64,000 nucleotides of DNA from the NCBI GenBank assembly GCA_034440615.1, contig JAOTOM010004575.1:279419-343418 (forward strand), written 5' to 3'. The notes under the pieces are model-generated. The model was not told the origin of the DNA and searched no databases. It was given only the letters and a program-made list of their open reading frames with translations. This document shows positions 38,351-50,340 of this stretch, piece after piece (position 1 is the stretch's first letter; every line of letters starts with the position of its first letter). Both the position numbers and the translations under genes were made by a program. This DNA comes from Ashinkailepas kermadecensis (lineage: Eukaryota > Arthropoda > Thecostraca > Neolepadidae).

Positions 38351-38831
38351 AAAATTTCATGCAATATATTAAAAACAAAAAAAAACCTAAACCAGCCTAA
38401 CCTAATCTATCATAAGCTGCTTTTGAAGAAAAAGCTCCATTTCTTTTAAATTTGGGAACAATTTTTGCAAAAAATATCCAGCTTAAAACACCTTACATGT
38501 GTAAAAACTTGTCTTGCTGCCACCTTAACGCACAATAATTCTGGTTAGGTTAGCTTAGGTTGGGTTAGGTTTTTCATTTGTACAATTCCAAGGAAATAAA
38601 TTGCTTGATATTTTTCCAATTTTGTTTTTAAAATTGTTTTCTCCAAAGTCAGGTTATGCTAGGTTAGGTTAGGTTATGTTGCATTTTTAATGTATTTTTT
38701 CTTATGCTATGTTACCTAACTCAAAGCACGTTTTTTAATGTTATTTTGTTCACAACCTGGAAATTAAGCATTTGCACAGAAAACGAGTGGTGCTTAGTGA
38801 CAGCTTAGTGATATTCATAAACATTGCATTG
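38128..38831. repeat. CCTAACC-rich foldback element, about 700 bp
   Basis: The left tip CAATGCAACGTTTATTAATG is mirrored by the right tip CATAAACATTGCATTG. Arms match over about 330 bp, including GCAACATAGCCTAACCTAAC on the left and GGTTAGGTTAGGTTATGTTG on the right, each next to TTTGGAGAAAA or its complement. The telomere-like words are part of the arms. Confidence 0.85.
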
Positions 38832-39826
38832 GAAATTTAACTTGAAAAAATATTAGTAAAGCACCTAAAAGCACAAATTGAGTGGCCAGTGCGTGGAGTA
38901 GGTATCATAGCATAAAAATAATGTTCAAGATGGAAGATAACCTTACCCAAGCTTGTCCAACTTCCCATACAAGAAATTAATTGTTTTTAATTGTAATTTT
39001 GGAGGCATTTTCTCAAATATTTTCAACTTAAAAAACCTAACCTAAGCTAGCCTGAATGTATATTTTTTCGTATAAAAATCATTAAAAAAAAATTATTTCC
39101 CAACAAATGATTTTTTTCAAACTTACAACAAAAGCATAGCCTAACCTAACAAGCCTAAACCCTTTGTATGCTTCATGGAGGTAAAATGTTTGTAAAACTT
39201 CTCTTGTGGTTACCTTAAACTGCGATAACACCTGACTTTTTTGGTAATTTTTCAGCTCATGGTAATCTCTGACTTCTTTTAATTTCTTTTTTAATGCAGT
39301 GTTTATTAATGTGCTGAACATGATGTAACCGCTCGTTTCCTCTGCAGATGCACACTTTTCAATTGTGAGGAAAAATAACACCCAGAAAGGGGCTTGGATT
39401 TGAGTAATATAGGATACAAAATAATGTTCATATTATAAAAAAAAGATGTAACGTAACATAACCTAATCTAACCTAGCCTAGTCTTCCATGCAATATCAAT
39501 GATTTTTTAATGCCAAATTTCCAAACAATTTTTTTTTGTTCTCAAACATTTTCAACTTAAAAGCCTAACATAACCTAATCTAGCTTGAACCGTTTTTGAA
39601 GAAAAATCTTCTTTTTTGTAATTTACTAACTTACAACAAAAGCCTAGCCTAACGTAACTAGGCCAAACCTAGCGCCTTTGAATGATTCGTGGAGGTAAAA
39701 TGGGTGTAAAACCTGTCGTGTGGTTACCTTAGACTGTAATAATACCTCTTTGTGTGCTACCTGGTGCACGTTATGAACCTCCGTCTGCATGCTGCATGGG
39801 AGCATTCCACTTATTGCTTCACAAAG
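38832..39826 (+). repeat. further CCTAACC-rich sequence in element 1
   Basis: A left tip of the foldback type recurs near 39,293 (GTGTTTATTAATGTGCTGAA), and CCTAACC words lie at 39,030-39,150, 39,445-39,480 and 39,560-39,660. The whole stretch is absent from element 2 and no coding sequence is visible. Confidence 0.65.
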
Positions 39827-40220
39827 AACAATAACATGTTGAAAGTACTATATTTTCAGGAATAAAATCCTGTGCTGATAACATTTTCTGAGTGATACAT
39901 TTGCAGATCAAATCTACATCACTTGTGTTAATAAATATGATAAATTCATAGAAATACCTACTTGCACCGGTTTGTGGACAAAAAGTTATTCTGATGATTT
40001 CTAATGTATTGGAAGATTACAAATTTTCATGATAGAAGTAGGCAAAGGTAAAGTACTTGTATCTGAATAGGTGGTCAGTTCACTAACAAGACAGCAAATT
40101 CACTCAAATAGCATCAACAACACCAGGTGGCCCACTCTTTTTGGAAGTTTAAAACCGATGACAGTGTTTTCTTGAATCATGTTTAAAGCACATAAAGGAA
40201 ATGTATTGCTGACACTTGTA
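39827..40220 (+). repeat. shared block with decayed open frame, element 1 copy
   Basis: AGAACAATAACATGTTGAAA to about 40,220 corresponds to 50,341-50,740. The equivalent of the element 2 frame at 50,378-50,581 is broken here by stops and indels. Confidence 0.85.
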
Positions 40221-40677
40221 AGGAACTGATGTGTGTAACGTTTAATTAACATGTATAATGTACTGATGTTTGCACATAAAATAAAGCTCACTATTCTAAA
40301 TAGCATGGGAAGTATGATGCCATATATCATGGCTAATTTATGTGCAAAATGTTATGCAGCAGATTCCCTGCATTGTTACTTAGTTATTTCGGCTTTAAGG
40401 CACATCGACCATATTAATCATATAGCTCCCTGCATTGATGTTAACTGATATACCAGTATGTTTGCAAATTCACTTATGAGTGAACCCATACCATTCCCAC
40501 TGGGGTATAAAAGCTACATCGTAACATTGCTTCTACAATGCATATCACAGAAACCCATCTCGATTGTCCTACTCACTAAAAACACCATAAAAAGTCAATT
40601 CATGAAAATGTTACCTCATGCACTGTATTGTTAATGTAAACAGAAGTCTTTTGAACCACATGTTATGTCCTTCACAG

Positions 40678-40970
40678 TGTTGCTCCATCCACCTCCAACT
40701 CCAACCCTGACCAAACTTCAGGAGCGCATCCATCTCCAAAGCAACCTGTGGAAGAAGGTATGCATTGCAGCATAACTACTGTGATCTGAATTCCATGGTA
40801 CCCCTGTTGACTTATAATCCATCCTTGCTGATCCACGTAGCAGATGCTTGACTTTCCTCAAACTGTCTGGAGAACTGGGGAGTTGAAATCACATGTCAGT
40901 GATGAAACAGATGAACTATTCCTGGATTCTTATGTTGCATCATTGCATAGCATAGTGACATACCGAATGG
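40678..40970 (+). other. possible exon remnants inside element 1
   Basis: GTCCTTCACAG precedes an 80-bp open stretch reading VAPSTSNSNPDQTSGAHPSP in one frame, followed by a donor-like AAG/GTATGC at 40,757. A second open stretch from the ATG at 40,844 reads ELKSHVSDETDELFLDSYVA. The two stretches do not join in phase (a stop appears immediately), so this is at best a decayed captured or transposase-linked exon pair. No family is recognised. Confidence 0.2.
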
Positions 40971-40984
40971 GGAGGGGGCATTGT

Positions 40985-41930
40985 AGGCAGTCAGTTGCCT
41001 CCCCCCCTGACAGGTTTTGGGGCCCCCAAGAATCCGCCGAGCTCAGGAAAAAAAGCGTCATGCTCCCTAAAAATCCCACTCGGTCCACCAAAAATCGCAC
41101 CGGGGCTCGGAAAAATCACATTGGGGGCCCCCAAAAGTAGCGCAGGGGCTCCTGATAATGACGCTGGAGCCTCAAAAGTTTGCACCTGGGCCCCTGAAAA
41201 TCACGCTGGGGCCGCAAAAAACGTCGTGCCAGGGTTTAAGAAAATCACGATGGGGGCCACAAGCGGTCGGTCCGGGGCCTCCTGAAAATCACGCTGAGAC
41301 TGGGGGCACTAAGAATTCTCACCCGGACCCCCTGCAAATCACGCTGGAGGCATGACAGGTCCCACCGGGGCTCTAAAAGTCTCGTTGAGATCACCCAACA
41401 AATGAAGCTGGGGAAATAAAAACAGTCCAGACACGGAAAATCAATCTGGGATCTCAACAATGGCTCCAAAAGCGCACAAAACTTGTTGGGCCCCCAAAAC
41501 GTGTCGTAGCCACCAAAACTCGCGCCAGGGATCCCAACAAGTGACCACGGGGCCAAAAAAATCGCACTTAGATCAAAACAATTTCACGCCGCTTCTCTTG
41601 AAAATCTCACTGGGGCCAAAACGTCGCGCCGGAGCTCCACAAGATGCAGCTGGCTTCCCAAGAACCAATATATACCCGGAATGTCACCCTGCGGACACAA
41701 AAATTGCGTCAAGGATCCACTGAATAAGAAGTCGTTGGACGCCGGAAAAGAAACCTGTTGAGGCACCAAAAAAAAAACGCACCAAGAGCCCGAAACTGGG
41801 GTCCAAAAATATCCTGCAGGGGGCTTACAAAAAAACATACTTCACCACAAAAACCACAAGGGGACTCTATCGATTCAACCAGAGCACCAGCAAATTCAGA
41901 ATGGGTCCCGAAAGAAAATTATCCGAAGGG
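40985..41930 (+). repeat. degenerate tandem repeat (AAAATCACGCTGGGGCC words)
   Basis: Phrases such as GAAAATCACGCTGGGGCC, CAAAAATCGCACCGGGGCTC and AAAATCTCACTGGGGCC recur every 35-45 bp with heavy divergence. The stretch is missing from element 2, so it was gained by element 1 or lost by element 2. Confidence 0.7.
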
Positions 41931-41936
41931 CCTTTC

Positions 41937-42503
41937 TACTCTCGATCGTGCAATCTGCGGAAAAAAACACGTTGAGCAGCCGCAGTGGCGTACTAAAGGT
42001 AAAAATGCCTCTCCCTAATGTTAGGCACCAAGGAAATACTTTCACCCCTCGTCATCACAGTTCAGGTCTGCTGTGCTCTGATGCTCCACCAGGCCGGTGT
42101 GTTTTAGCCTGCATCTGATCGCTGAAGTATTTTTATTTAAGCCGGTGTGTGTTGCTGTGTGGAGTGAGGGGGAGGGTAACAGTGATGGTGACGGTGACGA
42201 TAGATCCGAGCCTACTATATGGCACTGCTGTCGCATGCTATTACTCAGAGTTGTTATGTTGACATGGACTGTGCACTGCTCTTTTAATTATGTGACTTCA
42301 CCAGTTATTGGACGATTTTCCCTGTTGGTGAGGATGCTGAATAAACATAAACATACACATTGTCGAATACAAAATCAGAATTTCTGAGATCTGAAAATAT
42401 AGTGGGCGAAATCCGATGAGTTTTTGGTTGGCGGGGGGGGAGTCTAGTGCGTTGGCATTTCGCCCCCCCCCCCCCCAATGTTTTTCAAAAATCGGCACCC
42501 TTG
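41937..42503 (+). repeat. right-end block shared by both large elements, first copy
   Basis: From CTCGATCGTGCAATCTGCGG to the terminal inverted repeat, it corresponds to 50,759-51,331. It contains CAGTGGCGTACTAAAGG, itself like a hAT end, and a G-run/C-run pair just inside the terminus. Confidence 0.9.
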
Positions 42504-42775
42504 CATGATTATATTATGACATGACATGGGAAAGAGATATTTGATTGGGATATAAGAAAATGGTTACAGAGTTATTCACCCGTTGGTCGATTTTCCTCGT
42601 GAATGCGGCGACCTTCGTCAGTCTCTGATAACCGTTGGCTTCCCGCCCTGACCTGCATGCAATCGCACCTTTTGGCGGCAAAATGGTGTTCGCAAATGGC
42701 ATTGGCTCGGAGTCGATAAGCCCAATAGCTGAAGCTCTATATTGGGATTCCAACTCAATACCAAGCCCTCTGACC

Positions 42776-43650
42776 CCACACGCATGTCCTGTTCACTGTG
42801 TCCTCTGTCCTCACACACGTGTCCGGCCACCGTGTCCTATGCTGACCTCACACACGTGTCTGGCCACCGTGTCCTCTGTCACCACACACGTGTCTGGCCA
42901 CCGTGTCCTCTGCTGACCTCACACACGTGTCTGGCCACCGTGTCCTCTGTCACCACACACGTGTCTGGCCACCGTGTCCTATGCTGACCTCACACACGTG
43001 TCTGGCCACCGTGTCCTCTGTCACCACACACGTGTCTGGCCACCGTGTCCTCTGCTGACCTCACACACGTGTCTGGCCACCGTGTCCTCTGTCACCACAC
43101 ACGTGTCTGGCCACCGTGTCCTCTGTCACCACACACGTGTCCGGCCACCGTGTCCTCTGCTGACCTCACACACGTGTCTGGCCACCGTGTCCTCTGTCAC
43201 CACACACGTGTCTGGTCACCGTGTCCTCTGTCACCACACACGTGTCCGGCCACCGTGTCCTCTGTGACCACACACGTGTCTGGCCACCGTGTCCTCTGTC
43301 ACCACACACGTGTCTGGCCACCGTGTCCTCTGTCACCACACACGTGTCTGGCCACCGTGTCCTCTGCTGACCTCACACACGTGTCTGGCCACCGTGTCCT
43401 CTGTCACCACACACGTGTCCGGCCACCGTGTCCTCTGTCACCACACACGTGTCTGGCCACCGTGTCCTCTGCTGACCTCACACACGTGTCCGGCCACCGT
43501 GTCCTCTGTCCTCACACGTGTCCGGCTACCGTGTTCTCTGTCCTCACACACGTGTCCGGCTACCGTGTCCTCTGTCCTCACACACGTGTCCGGCTACCGT
43601 GTCCTCTGTCCTCACACACGTGTTCGGCCACCATGTTCTCTCTCGTGTCG
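42776..43650. repeat. 34/37-bp minisatellite with an ACACGTGT palindrome in each unit
   Basis: Units such as CACACACGTGTCTGGCCACC followed by GTGTCCTCTG occur in two lengths, one joined by TCACCACA (34 bp) and one by CTGACCTCACA (37 bp). They alternate at first and then in irregular order. More than 20 copies. Long frames here are repeat by-products. Confidence 0.93.
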
Positions 43651-44098
43651 AGTGTCTTTGTCACCACATCCTCTACCTCCACACGCAAGCCCACTGTCAT
43701 CATGTCCTCTGCCCCCACACTCGTGTCTCAGACACCATGTCCTTCACCCCACAGGCGTGTCTCTGCTACAATGTCCTTTTTGTTTACCCCAAACGAGTGT
43801 TTCTGCCACCACAGCCTTTACCGCACTTCCTCTGCAGATTCTCCCCAGCCTCTGCAGCTGCACTTCCTTAGCACTTCCTCTGTTCCGACACTCCGTATCT
43901 GACATTGCGTCGTCTGCTACGACACAGTCTTCTTTTGTCCCTGGCTCGTCCGCCTCCCGACGCTATTTCGTCAGATTTCGTCCTCCCGCGAGTCTCGGCT
44001 CGGCCCCACCCTCCCCCTGCCACGCTGTACCCCAGCCCCCTCCCCTCCCCCTGCCCAGCTGACAGCTGATTCATCGCCGTGCTGATGCAACTGCCAAA
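43651..44098. other. C-rich anonymous sequence
   Basis: CT/CCCC-rich DNA that keeps several plus frames open from the array (to 43,902 and 44,062). Their composition (Ser, Pro, Cys) follows the base bias; no domain. Confidence 0.45.
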
Positions 44099-44236
44099 GC
44101 TGCGGTCCTGGCTGCGGTCCTGGCTGCGGTCCTGGCTGCGGTCCTGGCTGCGGTCCTGGCTGCGGTCCTGGCTGCGGTTCTGGCTGCGGCTCTGGCTGCG
44201 GTTCTGACTGCGGTCCTGGCTGCGGTCCTGGCTGCT
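44099..44236. repeat. 12-bp tandem repeat, about 11.5 copies
   Basis: GCTGCGGTCCTG recurs every 12 bp with a few substitutions. The minus strand reads (AART)n. No flanking gene supports coding. Confidence 0.93.
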
Positions 44237-44905
44237 CGCTTGAATGTTGTTATAGGAGGATCATTTAGGGCCGAACAAGTGGTGATCATGAGTTGCAATT
44301 TAATGGCGAAGGTATATTTTAAGCTGTCCGTTAGTTGTCTGATGACACTTCTATGAAAATGACGATACACAGTATCATTATGTTGTGATGTGAAACCGAT
44401 GATGATTTGGATTGAGTCCACCGCCATTTGGGATCCGAGGTTTCAGCAGATGTGCAAGACTTCATGGTTATGTTCAGGGGCGTCGATTTGTATCCTTTTG
44501 TGGGGGCCGTGACCCCACCAATGTTGATCTTGGCCCCCCCAATGTTGATTTGGCCCCCCCCAATAACCTATGCTATTTTATGCTGACAAGAAAGCTGAAG
44601 GGAAAAATTGAAAACACCACGCTAGGTAAGTAGAAACATTGATGTTAACCAGCACATTTTGTACTGAAAAGAAACAGATTTGGATTAGATAGTGGACTGG
44701 CCCTCCACCTTTTGCTGAAAAATGTAAAATTGTGTGCAAAAACAAACAATATAGCTGGAATTCCCTGCACTGTGGAAGTACAGCTTACATCATAAAATGT
44801 CGAGATTAGCGATGCTGATGCATTTTAAACCAGATTTTCTGAAAGAAAATTTGCTAAGCAACTAAACACCAATTGCATGGTCATACTGATGTTTGTACAC
44901 ACCAG

Positions 44906-46510
44906 CAGGGGTGTCGATTTGTATCCTTTTGTGGGGGCCATGGTCCCACCAATGTTGATCTTGGCTGATCAATGTTGATTTGGGCCCTGCCTTCAATAAC
45001 CTATGCTATTTGTATGCTGATAAAAAAGTGAAAGGAAAAAAAGAAGAAAAAAACACTATGCTAGGTACATAGAAAATGTAGTTGATGTTAACCAGCACAT
45101 TTTGTACTGAAAGGAAACAGATTTGGATTACATAGTGGGCCGACTCTCCACCTTTTGCTATGAAATTCAAAATTGAGTGCAAAAAAATAGCTGGATTTCC
45201 CTCCCCTGTGGAAGGACAACTTACATCATAAAATGTTGAGAATAGCTGATGCTAATGCATTTTAAACCAGATTATCCAACAAAAAAAATGTTCAGCCAAC
45301 AAAACAACAATTGCATTGTCATACTGATGTTTGTATACACCACCAATGGCAAAACCACATGCATATGGAGCTTGAATAAGGTTCATTCCATTCTCACTTT
45401 CCAGTCATTGTCAAACTTGCATACCAGTGAGTGAACCAGTGAACAACAATCACAGTTATCATTGAGATTGTGGATATACAAACTAGAATTATCTTCAACA
45501 GCCCACCCATCACACCATCAGCTTGAAATTGACCTGGTGCCTACGTAGGTACCTACATGCCCAGTGACAATGTGGATATTCTTTTACTTTCTGCCATAGC
45601 GTTGTTTACACTAGATATGTAACCGAATGTGCCGCATATCGGCAGGAAATGTCGCACTGTTCAAATATACCACTGGATATGGATGCAACGTTTTGATGAC
45701 GTCACAAACAGTCACAGTGATAGTACTTATTCGCCTATCGGGAAACCGGACGATGTTGCAACATTACATATGACTCAGTGCAGCGTGAAACTGCCATGAG
45801 ACCATCGCAGTGGCTTCAGATCATCAGTACCTCTTCAAATAGATCCATATGCATGCATTCCATTTTGATATGGGGAATCCAAGTCTCAAACTGAACCAAC
45901 GAGAGCCATGTGTGAGCCAATCTGCCAGCTTATGACACCATGAAAGACAAAACTCAGCAATAAGCTGCATGGACACTGCATTATAATTGATATTCCTGAG
46001 CAATATGTACTAAGTTATGGCGCACATGACTTCCAAAGCAAACCTTAAAAGGTACACCAAAGTTAGCCTTCAAGCCTTGGTGACGTCACAGCTTTTTCCT
46101 CATATATTGCAGAAATTGGTAGCATCAGGCATGTCACAATTTCGCTGCGCATGGGGGGGGGGGAGAGTGATTTTTTTAGGCGTGCCGGACCATAAAGGTC
46201 ATTTGCGCCGCCTCTAAAGCGAGTACGTTACATGCCTGTCTATAATAGCGAGTGTTTGCGATCAAGGTGCAGGCAGGTGAACATTTACGTTAAGGGAATT
46301 TTACGTTATAGTTTGTGTGATATTTTAGGTGCTGAAGGCGGGGGCTGATATGGGGACATGTCTAAATGGTTTTAATTTTACTTTGCTCCTCCACAAAATG
46401 ATTTGTAGTTTTGGTGGGGTTGGGGCTGCGCATGCGACGTGCGAAGTTTATGCATTGCCCATATAGTTTTGCACGTTACATGATTTTTTCTCGACAAAAT
46501 GGAGGACTAC
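44906..46510 (+). repeat. internal left-end copy 2 in element 2
   Basis: CAGGGGTGTCGATTTGTATC restarts the left-end sequence and extends about 1.1 kb in similarity to 34,522-35,400 (GCACATTTTGTACTGAAA, CATGCATATGGAGCTTGAA). The last ~400 bases are not matched elsewhere in the window. Confidence 0.85.
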
Positions 46511-47570
46511 CAGGGGGGTCGATTTGTATCCTTTTGTGGGAATCATGGCCCCACCAATGTTGATCTTGGCCCCCGCAATGGTGATCTTGGCCCCCGCAAT
46601 GTTGATTTGCCCCCCCCCAATAACCTATGCTATTTTATGCTGATAAGAAAGCTAAAGGGAAAAAATGAAAAAATATCATGCTAACTAGAAAGATTGATGT
46701 TAACCAGCACATTTTGTACTGAATAGAAACAGATTTGGATTAGATAGTGGACTGACTCTCCACCTTTTGCTGGAAAATGTAAAATTTTGTGCAAAAAAAC
46801 AAATAAAATAGCTGTATTTCCCTCCACTGTGGAAGTACAGCTTACATCATAAAATGTTGAAATAAGCAATGCTGATGCATTTTAAACCAGATTGTCTGAA
46901 GAAAAAAAATCCGCTAAGCAACTAAACAACAATTGCATGGTCATACTGATGTTGGTACACACCACCAATGGCAAAACCACATGCATATGGAGCTTGAACA
47001 TGATTGATTCCATTCTCAATTTCCAGTCATTGTCAAACTTGCATGCAAATCATGGTTATCATTGATATTGTGGATATATAAACTATGATTATATTCAGCA
47101 ACCTACCCATCACACCATCAGCTTGATATTTACCAAGGTACCTACCTACCTACATACCCAATGATAATGTGCATTGATATTGATATGGGGCTACCCAATC
47201 TCAAACTGAACCAACAAAAGCCACGTTTGAGCCAATCTGCCAGCCTATGAAAACACGAGAGCAAAGTCAGCAAGAAGCCGTATAGACACCTCATTATAAT
47301 TGATATTCCTGAAGAAAACAATGGTTAGTAAGCTATTGCCACACATGACTTCCTAAACAAACCCTAAAGAGTCATACAAGACCAGTGTCTGGTAGCGGCC
47401 AAGGCCTGTAGCGGCATTAAATACCCCCCCCCCACGATACTATTACCTTAGAAGGTACACCAAAATTCGCCTTCAAGATTTCGTGACGTCATAGCTTTTT
47501 TCTCTTATATTGCAGATATTGGTAGCATCAGGCGTGTTTCAATTTCACTGCGCATGAGAGAGTTAGAGCA
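46511..47570 (+). repeat. internal left-end copy 3 in element 2
   Basis: CAGGGGGGTCGATTTGTATC restarts the left end. It parallels copy 2 through GAAAGTGACGTCA-like sequence; compare GGTGACGTCACAGC near 46,079 with CGTGACGTCATAGC near 47,483. An insertion around 47,390-47,445 contains a C run. Confidence 0.82.
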
Positions 47571-47705
47571 TTTTTCAATGTACAATTTTCAAAGTTTAAA
47601 GAACTTAACCAAGCCGAACCTAACCTATTTTAAGTTGCTGTTGAATAAAAAATGATTGGTAAACTTGCAGTTTAAGGTGATTTTTTGTTTGTTCTAATTT
47701 TTCTT

Positions 47706-48337
47706 CAGAATACCATGTTCATGACGGTGACCAAGACGATGGGACCACTTATTTTCGGTGCAAATATATTTAATTGTAATTTGGAAAAAATGACAAATTG
47801 TCCAACTGAAAAACTTAAACGAACCTACCCTAACCAATCCTAACCCATTTGTTTCCTTTATGGTGACAAATGTGTGTAAACACTTTTCTTGGTTGGTTGG
47901 TTAGTTATTTGGGCTTACGGCCGCATTGACTGCGTTGGTCATACAGCGCCCACAACACTTTCCTTGTTTCTTAAAGCACAATAATACCAAAAAGTTTGTA
48001 AAAAACAAAAAACAAACATGTTCAGACTTTTGTTTTCTTCAAAAGCAGCTTAGGTTAGGTTAGGTTGGGTTAGGTTCCTTTTTTAAGGTTGAGAATTTTC
48101 AGAAAATAAATAAATTGACATTTTTATTTTGTTTATTTTGTGTTCTCAAACGATTGGTTAGGCTAGGTTAGGTTAGGTTCTGTTGCATTAAAGAAAAAAA
48201 CATTTATGTGTATGTTATGTCACCGAACTCAAAGCCCTTTTTGGTAATATTTTGGTCACAACCTGAAAAGTAAGCATTCACAAAGAAAATAAGTGGATCC
48301 AATCATCTTAGTGACCTTCATAAACATGGTATTCTGC
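47706..48337. repeat. CCTAACC-rich foldback inside element 2
   Basis: Left tip CAGAATACCATGTTCATGAC and right tip CATAAACATGGTATTCTG mirror each other. Inside are CCTACCCTAACC on the left and GGTTAGGCTAGGTTAGGTTA on the right. A segment near 47,890-47,960 (GGTTGGTTGGTTAGTTATTT) interrupts the left arm. Confidence 0.8.
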
Positions 48338-48757
48338 AGAAAAAAAAAATTGAAAAGGATAAAAAGAACACCTTAAACTGCAAAGTTACCAATTAATTCG
48401 AAATTTTTGGGGAAGCTTTTTTGGAAATTTTTTGAAAAGTTTTCCCACTTGGAAAGCCTAAACTAACCCAACTTAGCCAAATCTAACCCATTTGTTTGCT
48501 ATATGGAATTAAATGTGTGTAAAAACTTGTCTTGTTACCACCTTAAAGCACAATAATACCGGGTAAGCTAGGTTAGGCTAGTTTAGTTGCAGAACTTCAA
48601 AAAAAATTCAAAAAATTTCAAACATAAAATAAAATCGGAAATTTTCCTTCAAAAGGAGCTGACGTTAGGTTCGGTTAGGTTGGGTTCGGTTGTTCAATTT
48701 ATAAAATTTTCAAAATGTACCTCGCTTAATTTTTGTTTCCATTTTTTTTCTCCAAAG
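48338..48757. repeat. partial foldback sequence next to copy 4
   Basis: Sequences such as GTTACCACCTTAAAGCACAA and AGGTTAGGCTAGTTTAG repeat features of the foldback core but lack matching tips. Confidence 0.65.
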
Positions 48758-49084
48758 CAGGGGCGTCGATTTGTATCCTTTTGTGGGGGCCATTGCTCCA
48801 CCAATTTTGATCTTGGCCCCCTCAATGCTGATTTCCCCCCCCCCCCAATAACATATGCTATTTTTATGCTGAGAAGGAAGTTAAAGAAAAAAAGAAGAAA
48901 AAACACCATGCGACTTACGTAGCTTAGTTGATGCCAACCAGCACATTTTGTACTGAAATGAAACAGATTTGAATTGGATAGTGGATTGACTCTCCACCCT
49001 TTGCTGTAAAATTGACAACTTTGTGGAAAAAAACAAAGGAGTTAGATTTCCTTTCAATTTGCAAGCACGACTTACATAATAAAA
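48758..49084 (+). repeat. internal left-end copy 4 in element 2
   Basis: CAGGGGCGTCGATTTGTATC and the following ~320 bp run directly into GCAACCTTAATCCTTGGCAA, the start of the shared block. Confidence 0.85.
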
Positions 49085-50290
49085 GCAACCTTAATCCTTG
49101 GCAACGCGGTACATAGTTTATCGTCGCTTTACCGAGGCTTATTTACTGACGCACCCGAGCAGAAATCGGGCATATTCCAAATTCGGTGGAGAAATTCGGC
49201 GCAGCCTGGCAATCGCACTCGTGACGTCACAGCTCAGAAATATGGGCCTGTGGCGGCTGCAGAAGTGACAAACACCTGCTTGTAAGTTATATAAGGTCAA
49301 AGCCCATCACCAAATGTGTCTGGAGAGACTTGATAGACACTTGCGCGCAATAAATGCCACAAATCGTGGTGGGCGTTTCTCAGAACATCCAAATAAAAAA
49401 TTCCAGTTACAAAAATTCCAGCGCCTAAAGTCTAAATTTGAGGTTGCAGTCGACAAATGTGACGGAGGTGAGACATTCTTGATGCAATTGCGCGCAGTGT
49501 TTAATCCGTAGCCCAATCTCATGTCACGTACTGATTCGTTTTTTTGTACTTCGCACTTTCTGATGTATCTGCATATTGGTGTGATTTTAAATAGTGAATA
49601 AATAGCCTGCTGCTATTTAATTCCCAAAGGAACAGTAGTTGAAGAAGTAGGCAGGTAAGCTTGAACAAGAACATCCAAATAAAAAAATCCAGTTACAAAA
49701 ATTCCAGCGCCTAAAGTCCAGTCCATGCCTTTTTCTGATTTGTGCTCAGGGTTTCCATTTTAATATCACATAACTATCACGTATGTCTTCAAGAAGGGCT
49801 GTTTTTAGTTTACTTTTATTAATATTTTCACTCCACTGCACCTGGTGCTTTTTCTGTCCTGGATTGGGGCACCTAGTGTTGCATTTCCGTCCAGGGGTTG
49901 GCACACCTTTTGGTAAATTTACAGCTTAAGGTAATTTCTGATTTCTTGATTTGTTTAATGCAATGTTTAAGAATGTGATGAACATGATGTTACTGCTCAT
50001 TTTGGTAAAGTTGTGTTTAAGGTGTTTTATGAATTCGTGGAATGTATCATTTCAATGCAATGTTTATGAATGTGACCCAAATGATGGGACCACTCATTTT
50101 CTATACAAATGCCTACATTTCAGGTTGTGAGCAAAATAACACCAAAAAAGGCTTTGAATTAGGTCTCATAGGATAAGCTATTCTTTTTAAATAAAAAGAA
50201 ATGCAACATAACCTAACCTAACCTAGCCTACCCTCCCTTTGGAGAAAAACAAAACCAAAACATTAAGTTGTAAAAATTTCAAGCAATGTA
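49085..50290 (+). repeat. shared block, second copy, with empty MITE site
   Basis: Matches 36,525-38,350 without MITE B. GTCGCTTT at 49,123-49,130 is the unoccupied site. A local duplication of AACATCCAAATAAAAAA and the following ~28 bp is seen at 49,385 and 49,670. Confidence 0.9.
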
Positions 50291-50340
50291 TTTTTTTTAC
50301 AATAAAGAATGTAACCCAACTTAACATGTTGAAATGTAAA

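Larger units (their letters stand above)
34163..42503 (+). mobile_element. large hAT-like element 1 (8.3 kb, no transposase found)
   Basis: It begins CAGGGGCGTCGATTTG and ends AAAAATCGGCACCCTTG, an inverted match at 12 of the 15 terminal bases. It is flanked by perfect 8-bp copies of CATGATTA (34,155-34,162 and 42,504-42,511), the target-duplication size of hAT transposons. Inside, in order: a 359-bp left-end segment; a second left end from 34,522; unique DNA; two inverted MITEs; a block shared with element 2 (36,525-38,350); a CCTAACC foldback; more shared blocks (39,827-40,220 and 41,937-42,503); and a degenerate repeat field. I see no DDE/RNase H, BED-finger or hAT-dimerisation sequence, so mobility would have needed a transposase in trans. 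The perfect duplication supports insertion as one unit. Confidence 0.85.

Noticed and set aside
38280..38720. Interstitial telomeric repeat (TTAGG)n
   Set aside because: Irregular words, mirrored in foldback arms and found in related copies.
39082..39381. 99-codon minus-strand frame as transposase remnant
   Set aside because: No hAT motif, lies in AT-rich foldback-type repeat, and is not shared with element 2.
43045..44062. 250-285-codon frames with CPLSPHTC/HVSGHRVLC repeats
   Set aside because: By-product of the 34/37-bp array and the C-rich flank.
44099..44427. Ala-Arg-Thr repeat protein on minus
   Set aside because: Translation of a 12-bp array with no supporting gene context.
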